Origin: Molanna angustata | Lineage: Eukaryota; Arthropoda; Insecta; Trichoptera; Molannidae | Length of the DNA: 64,000 nucleotides | NCBI GenBank assembly: GCA_963576475.1 | Contig: OY754972.1 | Location: 12,786,811-12,850,810, forward strand | Reading direction: 5' to 3' | In this document: in pieces, positions 1-10,562 of the stretch | Layout: each line of letters opens with the position of its first letter | How positions within the stretch are numbered: position 1 is the first letter of the stretch | Notes under the pieces: model-generated | The model's input: only the letters and a program-made list of their open reading frames with translations | What the model was told of the DNA's origin: nothing | The model's database searches: none | Program-made: the position numbers and the translations under genes

Positions 1-32
1 TAAAAAATAGTAAAGTCCATAAACTTAGAGCT

Positions 33-721
33 TCTTCTTCTTCTTCTTTTGTGTCAGCAACGCATTTAAATAATTTTTTGCCCGTGCCTAGCAACGTCAA
101 TAGCACAATCATTGCCCACCATAAGATCGTGCATGGTGCAGTTGAGCTGCACAGATGTGCGGTGGTCTGATGCTCTCCACAGTCACATGTCGTTGGTAAT
201 CCCTGTTGCAGGAAGCCCCATGTGGACATGTTATCCAACGTTCTCCCAACGCCCGTCCTTAGCCTGTTTAGTGACTTCCACGTACGCCACTCCACGTTGT
301 GGCCCGGGGGAAGACTCTTCTTAGGGCGGACGAATTTATCGGGGCTTCTTGCTGCCATGGACGGAGCCTTTCCTGCTCAGGGTGAGATGGAAGTGGCTGC
401 GTTGATGTCAGGAAACTTTTGTGTGATCTTAGTCTTATGTCAGGGGGGGGCGTGGTCATATAGAGAGTGAGTAGAAAGGGTTTCTGCTATGTGCATTTCC
501 GTCCGGCATATAACATTGCGACTTATGTATGTGTGGTGGAGCGATACCCGCAAGAGGATACAGTTTCTTGATTGCAGTAGGCTTAAGGAATCCTGTGATG
601 ATTCGATATGTATCATTTAAAGCAGTGTCAACTTGTTTGCAGTGGGCAGAACGTCCCCAGACTGGAGCCGCATACTCCCCAGAGAAAAACAACACCCCAC
701 CCCAGTGGGTGTTGGTTAACC
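33..721 (-). pseudogene. Non-LTR retrotransposon ORF2 C-terminal fragment, 5'-truncated
   Basis: The antisense strand encodes the end of a LINE polyprotein. About 456-710 carries the post-polymerase region with the block EYAAPVWGRSAH, followed by an ITG..KPT segment like the related copy at 53.4-54.1 kb. Further downstream (about 100-300) another frame gives CDCGEHQTTAH, the Cys/His knuckle typical of the extreme C-terminus, so at least one frameshift is present. The copy ends in a (GAA)n tail at 33-48 and is flanked by an 11-bp direct repeat AACTTAGAGCT (22-32 and 722-732), which marks it as an ordinary LINE insertion into repeat family X. The clade is not certain (Jockey-like group suspected). 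It is non-functional. Confidence 0.8.
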
Positions 722-1400
722 AACTTAGAGCTGATTAGTTTTCCATAGATATCCGTTAATTTCTTCTCTATGATTTCATCTGTCCAAATTTTCAAAATGC
801 TCTCACGGTCTGGAAGTATTTTACATTCATCAAAAATGCATTCAAGGATTGTTAAATTTTAATGAAAAAAATCTGTGGTCTTCCATTTCAATGTAAAATA
901 AATTTCATATTTGTATGAAAAAGTGTATAACAGAAATAAAATGGCTTCTGTATGGGAAAATTGAGTGATTAACTTCATATTGATATTTAATGTATCTCTA
1001 TAGACAAGTGTATTTTTTACTCTCCACTTCTATCTTCCTCAAGGGGTAGGCAGTGAGAACCGAATACCTCATTCTTCTATCTTGACACATATACAATATA
1101 CATCGCCTCATCAACATTGATACACTGTCTCATACGTGCTCATCTTGCTAGTAATGCAATTTTACTTAAAATTTCTCAACAGGTATCATGTAGAAAGTGC
1201 ATACTATGAGTATCGTGACAATGTTTTTGTGTGTATGGTGTATTCTGAAAACTTTTGTCCTCTGGGAATTTTATATTTGCTTTAGAATCTTATAGAAATA
1301 TACTCCATAAAATGCATTTAGAGATTGTCAAACTTTCAAGAAGAAAAAAATAAACACTACGGTGTGGAAAGTTTAGTGTTGGCTACAACCCACTCGTTTT
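722..1400 (+). repeat. Dispersed repeat family X, copy 1 (right part)
   Basis: Long similarity to 17935-18390, to 26030-26504 plus 31739-32218, and to 38585-38832 plus 39108-39600. Landmarks in order are TTTTCCATAGATATCC, CTCACGGTC, a block with GGCTTCTGTATGGGAAAA, a segment resembling the antisense 3' region of the RTE at 23-24 kb (GGTAGGCAGTGAGAACCGAA), and a right end near TACAACCCACTCGTTTT. It has no coding capacity. The left part of this copy (about 1-32) was separated by the LINE insertion at 33-721. Confidence 0.8.
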
Positions 1401-1779
1401 ACATTTATATCAATATCTTTTCATAGATATTTTAATAATAGCAACAACTTTCAATATTTTTATCATATAATTATTATTAGCCTATCCCGTCAGGAAAATG
1501 GCGTGATGGTATGTATGTAGGTATGATAATATTTTGAACCATACTTATCGTTTTATAATATTTACATCGTAATGTTTATAACATTTTCATCATATTGAAA
1601 CAATATTATCGTTCTGTATGAAAATTGCCTATTGTAAAGCTTTGTCAAACTAAAGCTTTATCAAACATTTTCAACGTTCTGTAGTAACTTTTTCGTCGTT
1701 TTGTAGTTACATTTTCATCATTCTAAAACATTTTAACATTTACTTTTAACATTTTCATTGTTCCTAAGAAACATTTTCA
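1401..1779. other. Gene-free AT-rich stretch with degenerate CATTTTCATCGTT words
   Basis: No coding signal. From about 1560 the short word CATTTTCATCRTT appears at irregular spacing, grading into the regular array that follows. Confidence 0.5.
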
Positions 1780-2365
1780 TCATTTTACAATCTGGATACT
1801 GTTTTATATTAGGTACCTGGAACATTTTCATCGTTCTGTAACACCGTTTTCGTCGTTCTGAAACATTGTCGTCGTAACTGTGTGACATTTTCATCGTTTT
1901 ACAATCTTAATACTGTTTTATATTAGGTACCTGGATCATTTTCATCGTTCTGTAACACCGTTTTCGTCGTTCTGAAACATTGTCGTCGTAACTGTGTGAC
2001 ATTTTCATCGTTTTACAATCTTAATACTGTTTTATATTAGGTACCTGGAACATTTTCATCGCTCTGTAACACCGTTTTCGTCGTTTTGAAACATTGTCGT
2101 CGTAACTGTGTGACATTTTCATCGTTTTACAAACTTAATACTGTTTTGTATTAGGTACCTGGAACATTTTCATCGTTCTGTAACACCGTTTTCGTCATTC
2201 TGAAACATTGTCGTCGTAATTGTGTGACATTTTCATCGTTTTACAATCTTAATACTGTTTTATATTAGGTACCTGGAACATTTTCATCGTTCTGTAACAA
2301 CGTTTTCGTCGTTCTGAAACATTGTCGTCGTTATTGTGTGACATTTTCATCGTTGTGTAACACAT
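1780..2365 (+). repeat. 114-bp tandem repeat, about 5 units
   Basis: The anchor GGTACCTGGAACATTTTC recurs with start positions 1812, 1926, 2040, 2154 and 2268, an exact 114-bp period. Each unit is itself built from roughly 20-25 bp variants of CATTTTCATCGTTCTG. The last unit decays near 2365. The array has stops in all frames, and no coding role is supported. Confidence 0.9.
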
Positions 2366-2893
2366 TAAACGGCCTGAAAAATGATTATATAAGTACATAC
2401 GAATAATTTATTAAGAGTTATTTACATGGCAACTATTTCCGCCTTGGAAACTGATAATAATATATGTACAGTAACTAACCAGCTTGCCATTATCAAAAAT
2501 AACTTTATTTCATGTAGGTAGTCCAATTATATTTTTATTCCCATCGTATGATATTGCTTTTTACTCGCTATCTTTATTACAGTTGACCTTGGGTTTGAGT
2601 ATCGAAACGATTCCACTGTTTTTTGTATATAAAATTTTTTACAATATTTTAACGCTGATATACTTTTATATTACTTTCATTTTTACAATCAAGCGATATT
2701 ACGACATTTTGATGATTTTTTTTAAATTTTTGCTTCCACTTTTTTTTTTTTTTTTTCATTTTTTATTACAGAATATAAAAGTACATTTGAAAATTATATA
2801 CAACAATAATTCAAAAATATTGCCCCATTAGAAGTGCGGACACTTGTGTATATTTCCATTGAAAAATAACTTATTGACTAACGATTTTCGTAA
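2366..2893. other. Gene-free AT-rich stretch
   Basis: Contains a poly-T run near 2740-2757 and one open frame of low-complexity Phe/Leu/Ile composition that I do not regard as a gene. Nothing else is recognised. Confidence 0.5.
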
Positions 2894-3080
2894 CGGCCTT
2901 CGTGCCTCATTTACTAAGATATCTGACCCCTGAGCCAAAGCTCCCGGGTTCGATTACCGGTGGATACACACTTTTTAATTATGTTTTCAGTCTGAATATG
3001 TGAGACGATAAATATCACCAAGTCTCCAAAATGTGGTATTTTTATATTTTACATAGTACCTGTTAGTTGCCCGAGAAGCT
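2894..3080 (+). mobile_element. SINE family 1 (tRNA-headed), degenerate copy
   Basis: The tRNA-like head runs from CGGCCTTCGTG and includes a B-box-like GGGTTCGATTACC. It is followed by the family body (GTTTTCAGTCTG, GAGACGATAAATAT, TACCTGTTAGTTGCCCGAGAAG). The same head and body occur at 7932-8138, 15961-16198 and 55905-56121. It is transcribed by Pol III if at all. The tRNA part is too degraded to be a tRNA gene. Confidence 0.8.
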
Positions 3081-3099
3081 ACAGTGAAAAGACAGTATT

Positions 3100-3240
3100 C
3101 CTTCATATCATCACGGCATATCCTTCAATGTAGGTTAACCAGCGACAGCTCTGCGGGTTTGCATAATGCATTACCTTATAAAAGGAAGCACAACAAATGC
3201 GTGTATCCTCACACGCCAGTCTCGTCTCACAAAGACAATA
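3100..3240 (-). mobile_element. Retroposon family Z, partial copy
   Basis: Matches 43350-43650 and the reverse complement of 62722-63031. Landmarks are ATCACGGCATATCC, GGTTAACCAGCGACAG and GCCAGTCTCGTCTCAC. In the complete copy near 62.7-63.0 kb the element ends in a (GAAT)n tail, so this copy lies on the minus strand and is truncated. Confidence 0.65.
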
Positions 3241-3336
3241 TAAAACTTCAATTAATAATCTAATTACAGCTATGAGGAATAAAAATGTAAATTTGGAGAT
3301 TGCAGAAGGAATAAAAATCGATAAGGAGTTTTTTTA

Positions 3337-3410
3337 AAAAATGAATACCTATGTCCTTGACACAAGTACATATACATCCTTATACATTCCCTAAACTATG
3401 ATTGCTGTTT
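3337..3410 (-). mobile_element. SINE family 2 tail fragment
   Basis: Reverse complement of the 3' body of the Thr-like tRNA SINE seen at 55027 and 58181 (the block reading AGGGAATGTATRAGGATG and then the ACTTGT...AAGGACAT block). No tRNA head is retained. Confidence 0.6.
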
Positions 3411-3787
3411 AAGAGGGCAAATATACTTAAAACCCCAAATTGAAATCGAATTACTCATATAAGTTAAACATTTTGTTTAAAATAAAAATACAGTAAGTGT
3501 ATTCTCAACATTTCTCTAGTGAATGTTCGTCACACAAAAAAATCAGTAAGTAAAAAAAGTACTGAAAAAAAAAAAAAAAAATCTTTTTACGGCATTTTTT
3601 AAAAACGATGTGTAGTAGAGAATTAAATTTTTTATGTGCTTAAAGGGTGCATAAAATCAAAGTGAATTTTAGTGATGATTTTTTCATTTCAAGGTTTGTT
3701 CTTAAAATGCAAAAAATTTTGGGTATCCGATAGTTGAAATCACGTATAAACCATTTTTAACGCACGCTATAGTTACCTACTCTTACT

Positions 3788-4750
3788 GCAGGCTAAGTCT
3801 GTAAGTAGATCTCGACCGATAAATGTCGAGATTAACTGTCAAAATATCGACTAGTCGATATTTTGACAATTTTGTTAGTCACTAAGCAGATAACGCGTCG
3901 AATCGTTCTCGCCCACTTATTTGACGGCGAGATTGGGTCGACATGGTCGACATCGAGTCGAGAGACAAGATCTAACGCCGCCATGTTGAATAAAATGCCA
4001 TTTTTTACGCGAACAATGCCGAATTTCATATTTATTTTGAGAATAATTATATAAACGGGTTAAACGACGCCGTTTAAGAGATTCTTCAAACCCTTTAAAT
4101 ATTCCGCGTAATTCATTTATTGCTAATTACCGCGTAACAAAAGTTTTATATGGTTGTATATTTATTGGAAATATGCGTCCGTACTTAGATTATAACATTA
4201 TAATTCTATGCGTCCGTAAATGTTTTCCGTAGGTATAGATTTTAAATAATTTTTGATTTTGAGAAAGTATTCTTGTAAGCTATTATATCACATATGTATT
4301 TTAACACTTAACAAAAGAAAATTCGGCGTAGTTTTTAGTAAAAAAAATAACATGCTGCTGTCATCACACTTGATAATTTGATCGAAATATTATTAAAAAT
4401 AATTTTTAAAATTACTCTCAAAACATTCAATAAACACAAAAGAAGTTAATTCAATCGTATTATAACTTGCTTTCGTGCTTTAAAATATGACCATATTATA
4501 TTTATTTAACAAATTTATGTAAACAAATTTGACATTAAATTTATTCAAATCATGGGGAAAATATTGTGTATTGCCATAAATGATAATTCAAAAATGTACC
4601 GCAAGCCAGCCTAACGGCGACAAATACTAATAAGTGCATTTACGAACTCGACAGCGCTTAGTGACTACGAATTGTCGTCACGGGCGTAAACATGGCGAGA
4701 AGAGCGGCGATACGTTGTCGGATCTCGACTTTTTTACTGACTTGGCCTGC
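3788..4750. mobile_element. Non-autonomous TIR DNA transposon, 963 bp
   Basis: The ends are inverted: left GCAGGCTAAGTCTGTAA and right, read inward, GCAGGCCAAGTCAGTAA (15 of 17 identical). Inverted similarity continues inside, with GTCACTAAGC near 3880 matching GCTTAGTGAC near 4656, and GATCTCGAC motifs near both ends. A perfect 32-bp palindrome lies at 3837-3868. The flanks TTACT and TGACT could be a mutated 5-bp target duplication, but this is weak. There is no transposase; the interior is AT-rich with no ORF of note. The superfamily is not assigned. Confidence 0.65.
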
Positions 4751-5486
4751 TGACTAGTGAACACAATACTGATTGGTCGGTCAGTATTAGCTCGTTTTTT
4801 GTTGCGGATGCGTATGGCTAAATGGTTAATATAACTACTCTTCCCAACTCTTTTCTTTTTTATATTTTAATATACCTGTGTTAAAAAAATACTTTTGCAA
4901 TTGTTAAATAATTTATGTACTTTGTTTAAACTATTTAAAAGAACCTTTAAAAAGTTTATAACCTGTTAATATAATTATACCTATTGTAAACTCATATTGT
5001 AAACTGTTGGTTCTATAAAATCAATAAAATAAAATAAAAAATAAAATAAAATAAAAAACTGCTTCGTGCATTATGAAATTTTTCAGTAGTTATAAATTAT
5101 AAAATAGGTTTACTCCACACCATACGTTTATCGTTGTTTTACAAACTCAGTATTGTGCGACCACGTCTAGTCTAACAATAATATAATGTATTATTTATTT
5201 ATTTGTAAAGTTTTATGGTTGCGTTTTCAATTACCTAAAATTTTGTTTTATGGTGATATTAGACTCGGAAATAATAAAGATAAAAATACACTCACTACCC
5301 AGTTATTATAACTGTCCAAGTTAAGAAGACAAAAGCTACTTATAAGTGCATTAAAGAAATTATCATTTTTATTATAATCTCATGTTCTGGACAAAAATGT
5401 AGTGAATGACATATTATTGTAAATATGACTGACTGGCAAAGGAGAAATCCATTTAAATTAATTTCTCACGCAAATATTGCTTCTTT
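4751..5486. other. Gene-free AT-rich stretch with (AAAAT)n microsatellite
   Basis: Simple (AAAAT)n-like sequence lies at about 5018-5058. Nothing else is recognised. Confidence 0.5.
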
Positions 5487-5572
5487 GGGTTGGAAACACT
5501 GGTTAGTTGGAAGGCAATAATTTCGCCACTTTCGCAGGGTGCATGGAAGTGTTTATTATTATTATTTATGTA
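5487..5572 (+). mobile_element. LINE 3' end fragment ('ACTGGTTAGTTGGA' type)
   Basis: ACTGGTTAGTTGG, GGCAATAA and GGAAGTGTTTATTATTATT recur with variation at 7672-7760, 13710-13785 and 60380-60470. The inverse form (GCACTGGCGGGCTTATTGCC) is at 7840-7885 and 21826-21870. These resemble 3' ends of lepidopteran non-LTR elements. Family assignment is inference. Confidence 0.45.
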
Positions 5573-5573
5573 T

Positions 5574-5892
<319 letters not shown>

Positions 5893-6320
5893 CTATGTTC
5901 GGCGTCTTTATTCTACTTTATCAATTATAGGTTAAAGTTCTCATTGATTTTTTTTTCAAATTTGTATATCTAATACGTAAGACCCCATTAGATTTTAAAG
6001 GATATCTAAAGTCTAGTGCTTCTCATTTTTTTAACTGTCAAATATTTCAAAGTGACCACAAGCTCAGGAAACTGATTTTTTTACAAATTGCTAAAAAGAT
6101 GATTTTGATGTTTTTATTTTACAAATCGTTAAAATGACTCATCAATCATTAAACGGTATTGAAGAATGATCAAGTTTTCACAATAAAATATTTAAATAAA
6201 TAGTTATTTAAAAAACACATTTGTTGAAATGTTGAAAAATTTCTTTAAAAAAATTAATATTTTGTCGAGTGACTTTGTAGTAAGGAGTATAGCGTTGGCC
6301 ACAACGCCCTCGATTTCATT
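5893..6320 (+). repeat. Dispersed repeat family Y, copy 1
   Basis: Matches 63400-63830: TACTATGT.CGGC, TTTATTCTA, CCCATTAG, GGATATCT, AGTGCTTCTC, TATTTCAAAGTGACC, GTTCAGGAAAC. The right end resembles that of family X. The compound microsatellite immediately to the left occupies the position of a short TGTGTGTGC run in sibling copies. Confidence 0.7.
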
Positions 6321-7044
6321 TGTAATTTGATGATTTCATCTTATACATTTTGATAACAAAATTTGTTTTTATTTTATTTCATGATAGATAAAATATAATG
6401 GATTGTGATATTAAATTCAGATTGTAAGGATGACACAGTGCCAACTAAAAAAATGACAGATTTAACAAAGAGGCTTGCTATTATCTATGCTTTAGTGCGT
6501 TGAGCAGCTTAGATCTAAGGTTCTTGACATAAGTCTTCAAACTGGCGTTTTATACGCATATACAAATTGGAGTGTTTATTTTTTTTTATATTACAAAATA
6601 TAAAAAAAAAATATACTTTAAACCATCCATATCAATCATCTATGTAAATGATACTTTCGTTTCAATAATCATATTCAGTTTATGACGTATCATCGTTGAT
6701 ATCAAATTGAATACACATATTATATTTACCTGAGTAGAGGTACAACAGGTAGGTGAGTTGAGGTGCGCGTTTGTTGCGTAAATCATTATATTTGTTAAAC
6801 CTCTGAAGAAAATAGGACTGTTCTTGCTACACTTTTTGATTAGTTTCCAGATTTATGGCTCGATATAGAAATATAAAAGCGTTTACTTCTTTACTACATA
6901 AGAGTACCAACTCTGGTACTATGTACCTCACATGTGAGTTTATCGGATACGTGTAGTATGTGTATCGGATATAGAAATGGATTCAGGATCTCTCGTAACT
7001 ATTTATAGCATCGTTATTAAATGAATGAACCAAATAATTATTTA
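6321..7044. other. Gene-free AT-rich stretch
   Basis: No coding signal or repeat recognised. It includes short A and T runs and ordinary AT-rich sequence. Confidence 0.45.
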
Positions 7045-7260
7045 TTTTTATTTATTATGAAAGAATCAGACCACCGAGAAGACCATAAAAATTATATTCT
7101 CGTACCAACACCGGGACTAAATTTCTCTAGAAACAAGAACCTTTTAAGAGGACATATAACGCTAAATCTAATGACTGAACCTTGTGCCGCCAGCTCCCTC
7201 TCGATACTCGTCCACCATGTCACCGGCGGTCTGCCTCTTCCTCGCGGTTTTCGAATCATT
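7045..7260 (-). pseudogene. Degenerate RTE-like LINE tail
   Basis: The stretch TGCCGCCAGCTCCCTC ... CGTCCACCATGTC ... TGCCTCTTCCTCG is closely repeated at 35822-35885, next to another antisense RTE fragment. The antisense translation is rich in Arg, Gly and Glu, like RTE C-termini, but has stops. Assignment is tentative. Confidence 0.4.
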
Positions 7261-7479
7261 ATTAGACACCTATTGTTAAATTTATTTTACGTTGTTTTTA
7301 AATATTTATATCTTTGTCCATATGTAGTAAAAATAAAATATGAAATAATTCCTCTTTATTTATTTTTGCAATGAAATAGTTCCTCATTTTATGCCCTACA
7401 TGTAGTTTATTTAGTTATTTGGAAAACAAACAGGATCCAACGTTATAATTAAAGTATATAACTGGTTCTTCTTCTTTTG

Positions 7480-7672
7480 TTTCAATCTTGGAGATTGGTT
7501 GGCAGCATTAAATTGATCTCCTCCTCCACTCCGCTCGGTCTTCAGCGACTCTTTTCATCTCCGTGTACGAGTTATATGGTCCCTCCAAGATATGCCAAGC
7601 ATTCGGCGATAGGTCCACATCTCGAAGACCTCCAATCTTTTGCGTTCTCTTTCACCTATGCACCATGTCTCT
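7480..7672 (-). pseudogene. RTE-like LINE C-terminal fragment
   Basis: Antisense reading gives R-V-A-E-D-R-A-E-W-R-R-R-S-I at the 3' side, the usual '..A.DR..WR..V' ending of RTE-type reverse transcriptases. It is preceded by a degraded stretch with at least one stop. A (GAA)n tail read in antisense is visible as CTTCTTCTTTTG at 7469-7480. Confidence 0.6.
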
Positions 7673-7890
7673 ACTGGTTAGTTGTAAGAAATTGCCATAC
7701 GGCAATAAACTCGCCACTTGCGGTGGGCGCAAGGAAGTGTTCATTATTATTTATTTATAATGATTATTAGTATGATTTGTTCATTGCATCCCAATAATAT
7801 TTATTTATTTTCTTTTTGTACATAATATAAACAAATATAATGCACACTGGCGGGCTTATTGCCATTAGGCAATTTCAGTCAGTCAGTCTT
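7673..7890. mobile_element. LINE 3'-end fragments in both orientations
   Basis: At 7674-7760 ACTGGTTAGTTGTAAGAAAT is followed by GGCAATAA and AAGGAAGTGTTCATTATT. At 7835-7880 GCACACTGGCGGGCTTATT reads as the reverse of the same kind of end, and the latter also terminates the CR1/Jockey-like element at 21.8 kb. Confidence 0.45.
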
Positions 7891-7931
7891 TGAGACATAT
7901 TATAATGAGACTATATTTTTTTTATTTTTTA

Positions 7932-8138
7932 CCTACTTCTCGGGCAACTTACAGTTACCTACTATGTCAAATATTAATTTACCACGCACCCAATAACATG
8001 TTACCACATTCTGTAGACGTACAATATTAATCGTCTCACAGATCCAAAATGAAAACACAATTAAAAACTGTCTCCACCGGGAATCGAACCCGGTACCTTT
8101 GCATCAGCAGTCAGACACCTAACCGACTGAACCACGAT
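7932..8138 (-). mobile_element. SINE family 1, near full-length
   Basis: Reverse-strand copy with the body end TTCTCGGGCAACTTACAG on the left and the tRNA-like head on the right. The head contains the antisense B box GGGAATCGAACCC and ends near CTGAACCACG. It is close in sequence to 15961-16198. Confidence 0.88.
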
Positions 8139-8149
8139 ATTATGTCCTT

Positions 8150-8440
8150 CTGCTTCCGATGGCTTTATAGCCCATATCGAGCTTTGACGTCTATCAATCC
8201 TCATCTCCAAGTCCTCCTGTCTCCTGCTGCCGATCTCCTATCTGCCACTTGCAGTGATTGAGCTGCATCCTGTTTGACCTCATCCTCCCAAAGTAGTGGC
8301 CTGGATCTACCGTCCTATTTACTTCCGCCCGGACGACCCTCAAGGATCTTTTTGAGTTCCCGTGATGTCGGCATTTTCTGTACAAGTCCAGCCCATCTAA
8401 GCCTGTATCTGTCTACTATGTACTGGGAGCCTCGAAGCCT
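8150..8440 (-). pseudogene. RTE-like reverse transcriptase C-terminal fragment
   Basis: The antisense frame reads through R-L-R-W-A-G-L-V-Q-K-M, then a Gly/Arg-Pro stretch, L-L-W-E-D-E-V-K-Q-D-A and R-R-S-A-A-G-D-R-R-T-W-R. That is the order (W.GH, GRP..RW.D, A.DR..W) seen at the C-terminus of RTE-clade elements. Several stops are present. 5' truncated. Confidence 0.7.
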
Positions 8441-8661
8441 TACAGGTGTTGTATATTTCATCATTTTTTTTATATCATAGTAGCAAATTCAATCCTTCCC
8501 CTATCGTTTTTCCTTTTTATTTTCATCTTCCGTTTATTTCCCATCACCGGCAAACACGCAATAATTTTTTAATAACATTTTAATTTGTTCTGATAATGTT
8601 TTTATTTATTTTGATTATGTTCTTTCTTATTTAACGTTGTAATGTGTGTGCTTATATATTA

Positions 8662-9683
8662 CTAGTTGCATGTAACACATGAGATCCAACTGTCGATAGC
8701 GATAGTATGTATAGTTGAAGAATAAGAATCAAACTATAAACCCATAAATCCAAATTATTGAAAATTTTAACACATGTTGGTATGTATGTCAAGATAGGAC
8801 AGTATGGAGGTCAGTCCTGTTTTCCTACCCGGAATATGAAAACAGCATGATGGTTCTGTATGTATGTTTGGAGATTAAGTACCTATCAAACTATTAAGTC
8901 TTCTTACATATTGTGTATAGGCGACTGCCCTACAAATTGTATGACGCAATGTCGTCACTACATTCAATTTTTATAAAAATTGTTAAAAAAAGTTTGAGAT
9001 GTGCTAATACCATGTAAATATTTTTTTTATAGAAAATTAAATTATCTAGTTGGGGTGTTTCGGCTTTTTTCGATATTTTTTTAAAAAAATGAAAATATAG
9101 GCAGTTTAACTCATAAATTTATCATAAAAAAAATATTTTTCTTAATAAAATATGTTTGAGAAACCCTGGAATTTTTTTGAATAAACTCATTTGAGATTTT
9201 GTATTTTTCTATGCTTATACCAATTTTCAGCGTTTTATCTTTTATGGTTTCTGAGATATATGGAAAAATAAATTAAAAATTCAAAAATTGATAACCCCTG
9301 ACTGAAACAAAAATTCAAAATTCTGAGTATAAAAGTTTTGTAGCCCTATAATTGTTTATATATTCTGAAAATTTGGGCTTTGTGAATTGAGCGGATCAAA
9401 AGTTATAAGGGGGGGACGGACACACACACAGACACACACACACATACACAGACACACACACAGACACACACACAGACACACGAAATGTTCTACTCCGAAT
9501 TCTGAGTAAATCCGTGTATGGAACATATATGCTGCGAAGCCTCTAAGTTGGTGTTTTTTGACTTCAAAGTTGGAAAAGCCGTGAAAAAAGTAGACCTCTG
9601 CATACAATTCTCGCGTATCCTGGCTTGAAACATTGTCGATATGTTAAGAGAACAAAGTTCTCCTGAACAAATCGACAGTTGGA
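8662..9683 (-). mobile_element. Helitron-like family H, copy A, about 1.02 kb
   Basis: Read on the minus strand it begins TCCAACTGTCGAT after an A and ends with a CATGT-GTT-ACATG hairpin, CAA, then CTAG followed by T. A subterminal inverted repeat ATCGACAGTTGGAT lies just upstream of the hairpin. It carries an internal (GTCTGTGT)n microsatellite at 9420-9481 and AT-rich filler. There is no helicase or Rep gene, so it would depend on an autonomous Helitron in trans. Copies B to G of the same family are listed separately. Family H end structure resembles HINE/DINE-1 elements; that link is inference. Confidence 0.75.
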
Positions 9684-9784
9684 TGATTGTCATCTGTGAA
9701 CAAATGTAATTGGTCTGTTTTTTGTTTATTTTATATTGTACTTATTCCTTTTGTATATTTTATAAGACTGTGTTTGTCCCTAAT

Positions 9785-9975
9785 ATAAATAAATAAATAA
9801 ATCATTATATCTTATTCTCCACACTTCTCCGTCATTCACCGGTCTTCTTATTTTCAGTAACACATTCCTCTCAAATGTGTCCAGCATCTCTGCCGATCTT
9901 GCTGTCATCGTCCACGCTTCGCTCCCATCTGTCGACACTGTTCGTCGTATTATTATCTTCATTTTGCCTTATAAT
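9785..9975 (-). pseudogene. RTE-like reverse transcriptase C-terminal fragment
   Basis: The antisense frame gives G-S-E-A-W-T-M-T then A-E-M-L-D-T-F-E-R and G-E-V-W-R-I-R-Y-N, a good match in order to the 'LYG.ETWT .. ER..LR.I .. GVWR.RYN' block of RTE-type ORF2. Only about 60 residues are retained. Confidence 0.75.
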
Positions 9976-10024
9976 ATCCTAGTAGAACGAAATGGCTATT
10001 GAAGAAGTAAATAAAAAATGTGGA

Positions 10025-10562
10025 ATGTAAACATACATACATACATACATACATACCATCACGCCATGTCCCTTACGGGGTAAGCAGAGATAATCGAGCG
10101 CCATACTCTATTTTTGCACACATTTCTGGCTTTATTTACATCCATGCATCGTCTCATACATGCTCGTCGATTGTTCAAATTTTTTATGTTTCCTTCTTTC
10201 AAAATATCATTCACATGATCATGGCATCCCTTTTGGGGCGACCTCTGCTATTCACTCCATCTCTTGCACCCATGTATATTTTTTTGATCAGTCGTTCATC
10301 ATTCATTCTTTATATATGTCCAAACCACCTTAAAGCATTCACTTTCATTTTACATATAATATCCTTCTTTATCTTGCATTCTCTCCTTATGTCCTCATTT
10401 TTTATTCTATCATATATCGTTCTATTACATTTTCTTCTTAGTGATCTCATTTCTACAGCATTTATTCTACTTTCATGTGTCTTTTGCCAGGTCCATGTTT
10501 CACTAGCATACGTCAAAGTAGGCACCACAATTGCATTGTGTACTGCAAACATAGTGTTTTAA
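10025..10562 (-). pseudogene. RTE-like LINE 3' fragment with (ATGT)n tail
   Basis: Antisense of 10310-10552 encodes I-V-V-P-T-L-T-Y-A-S-E-T-W-T-W, then R-S-L-R-R-K-C-N-R and L-R-W-F-G-H-I. It is nearly the same protein as the C-terminal third of the RTE copy at 23047-24285. The 3' end is the (ATGT)n tail, seen on the plus strand as ACATACATACAT at 10032-10056. The reading frame breaks at the W-F-G-H-I region. 5' truncated. Confidence 0.85.
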
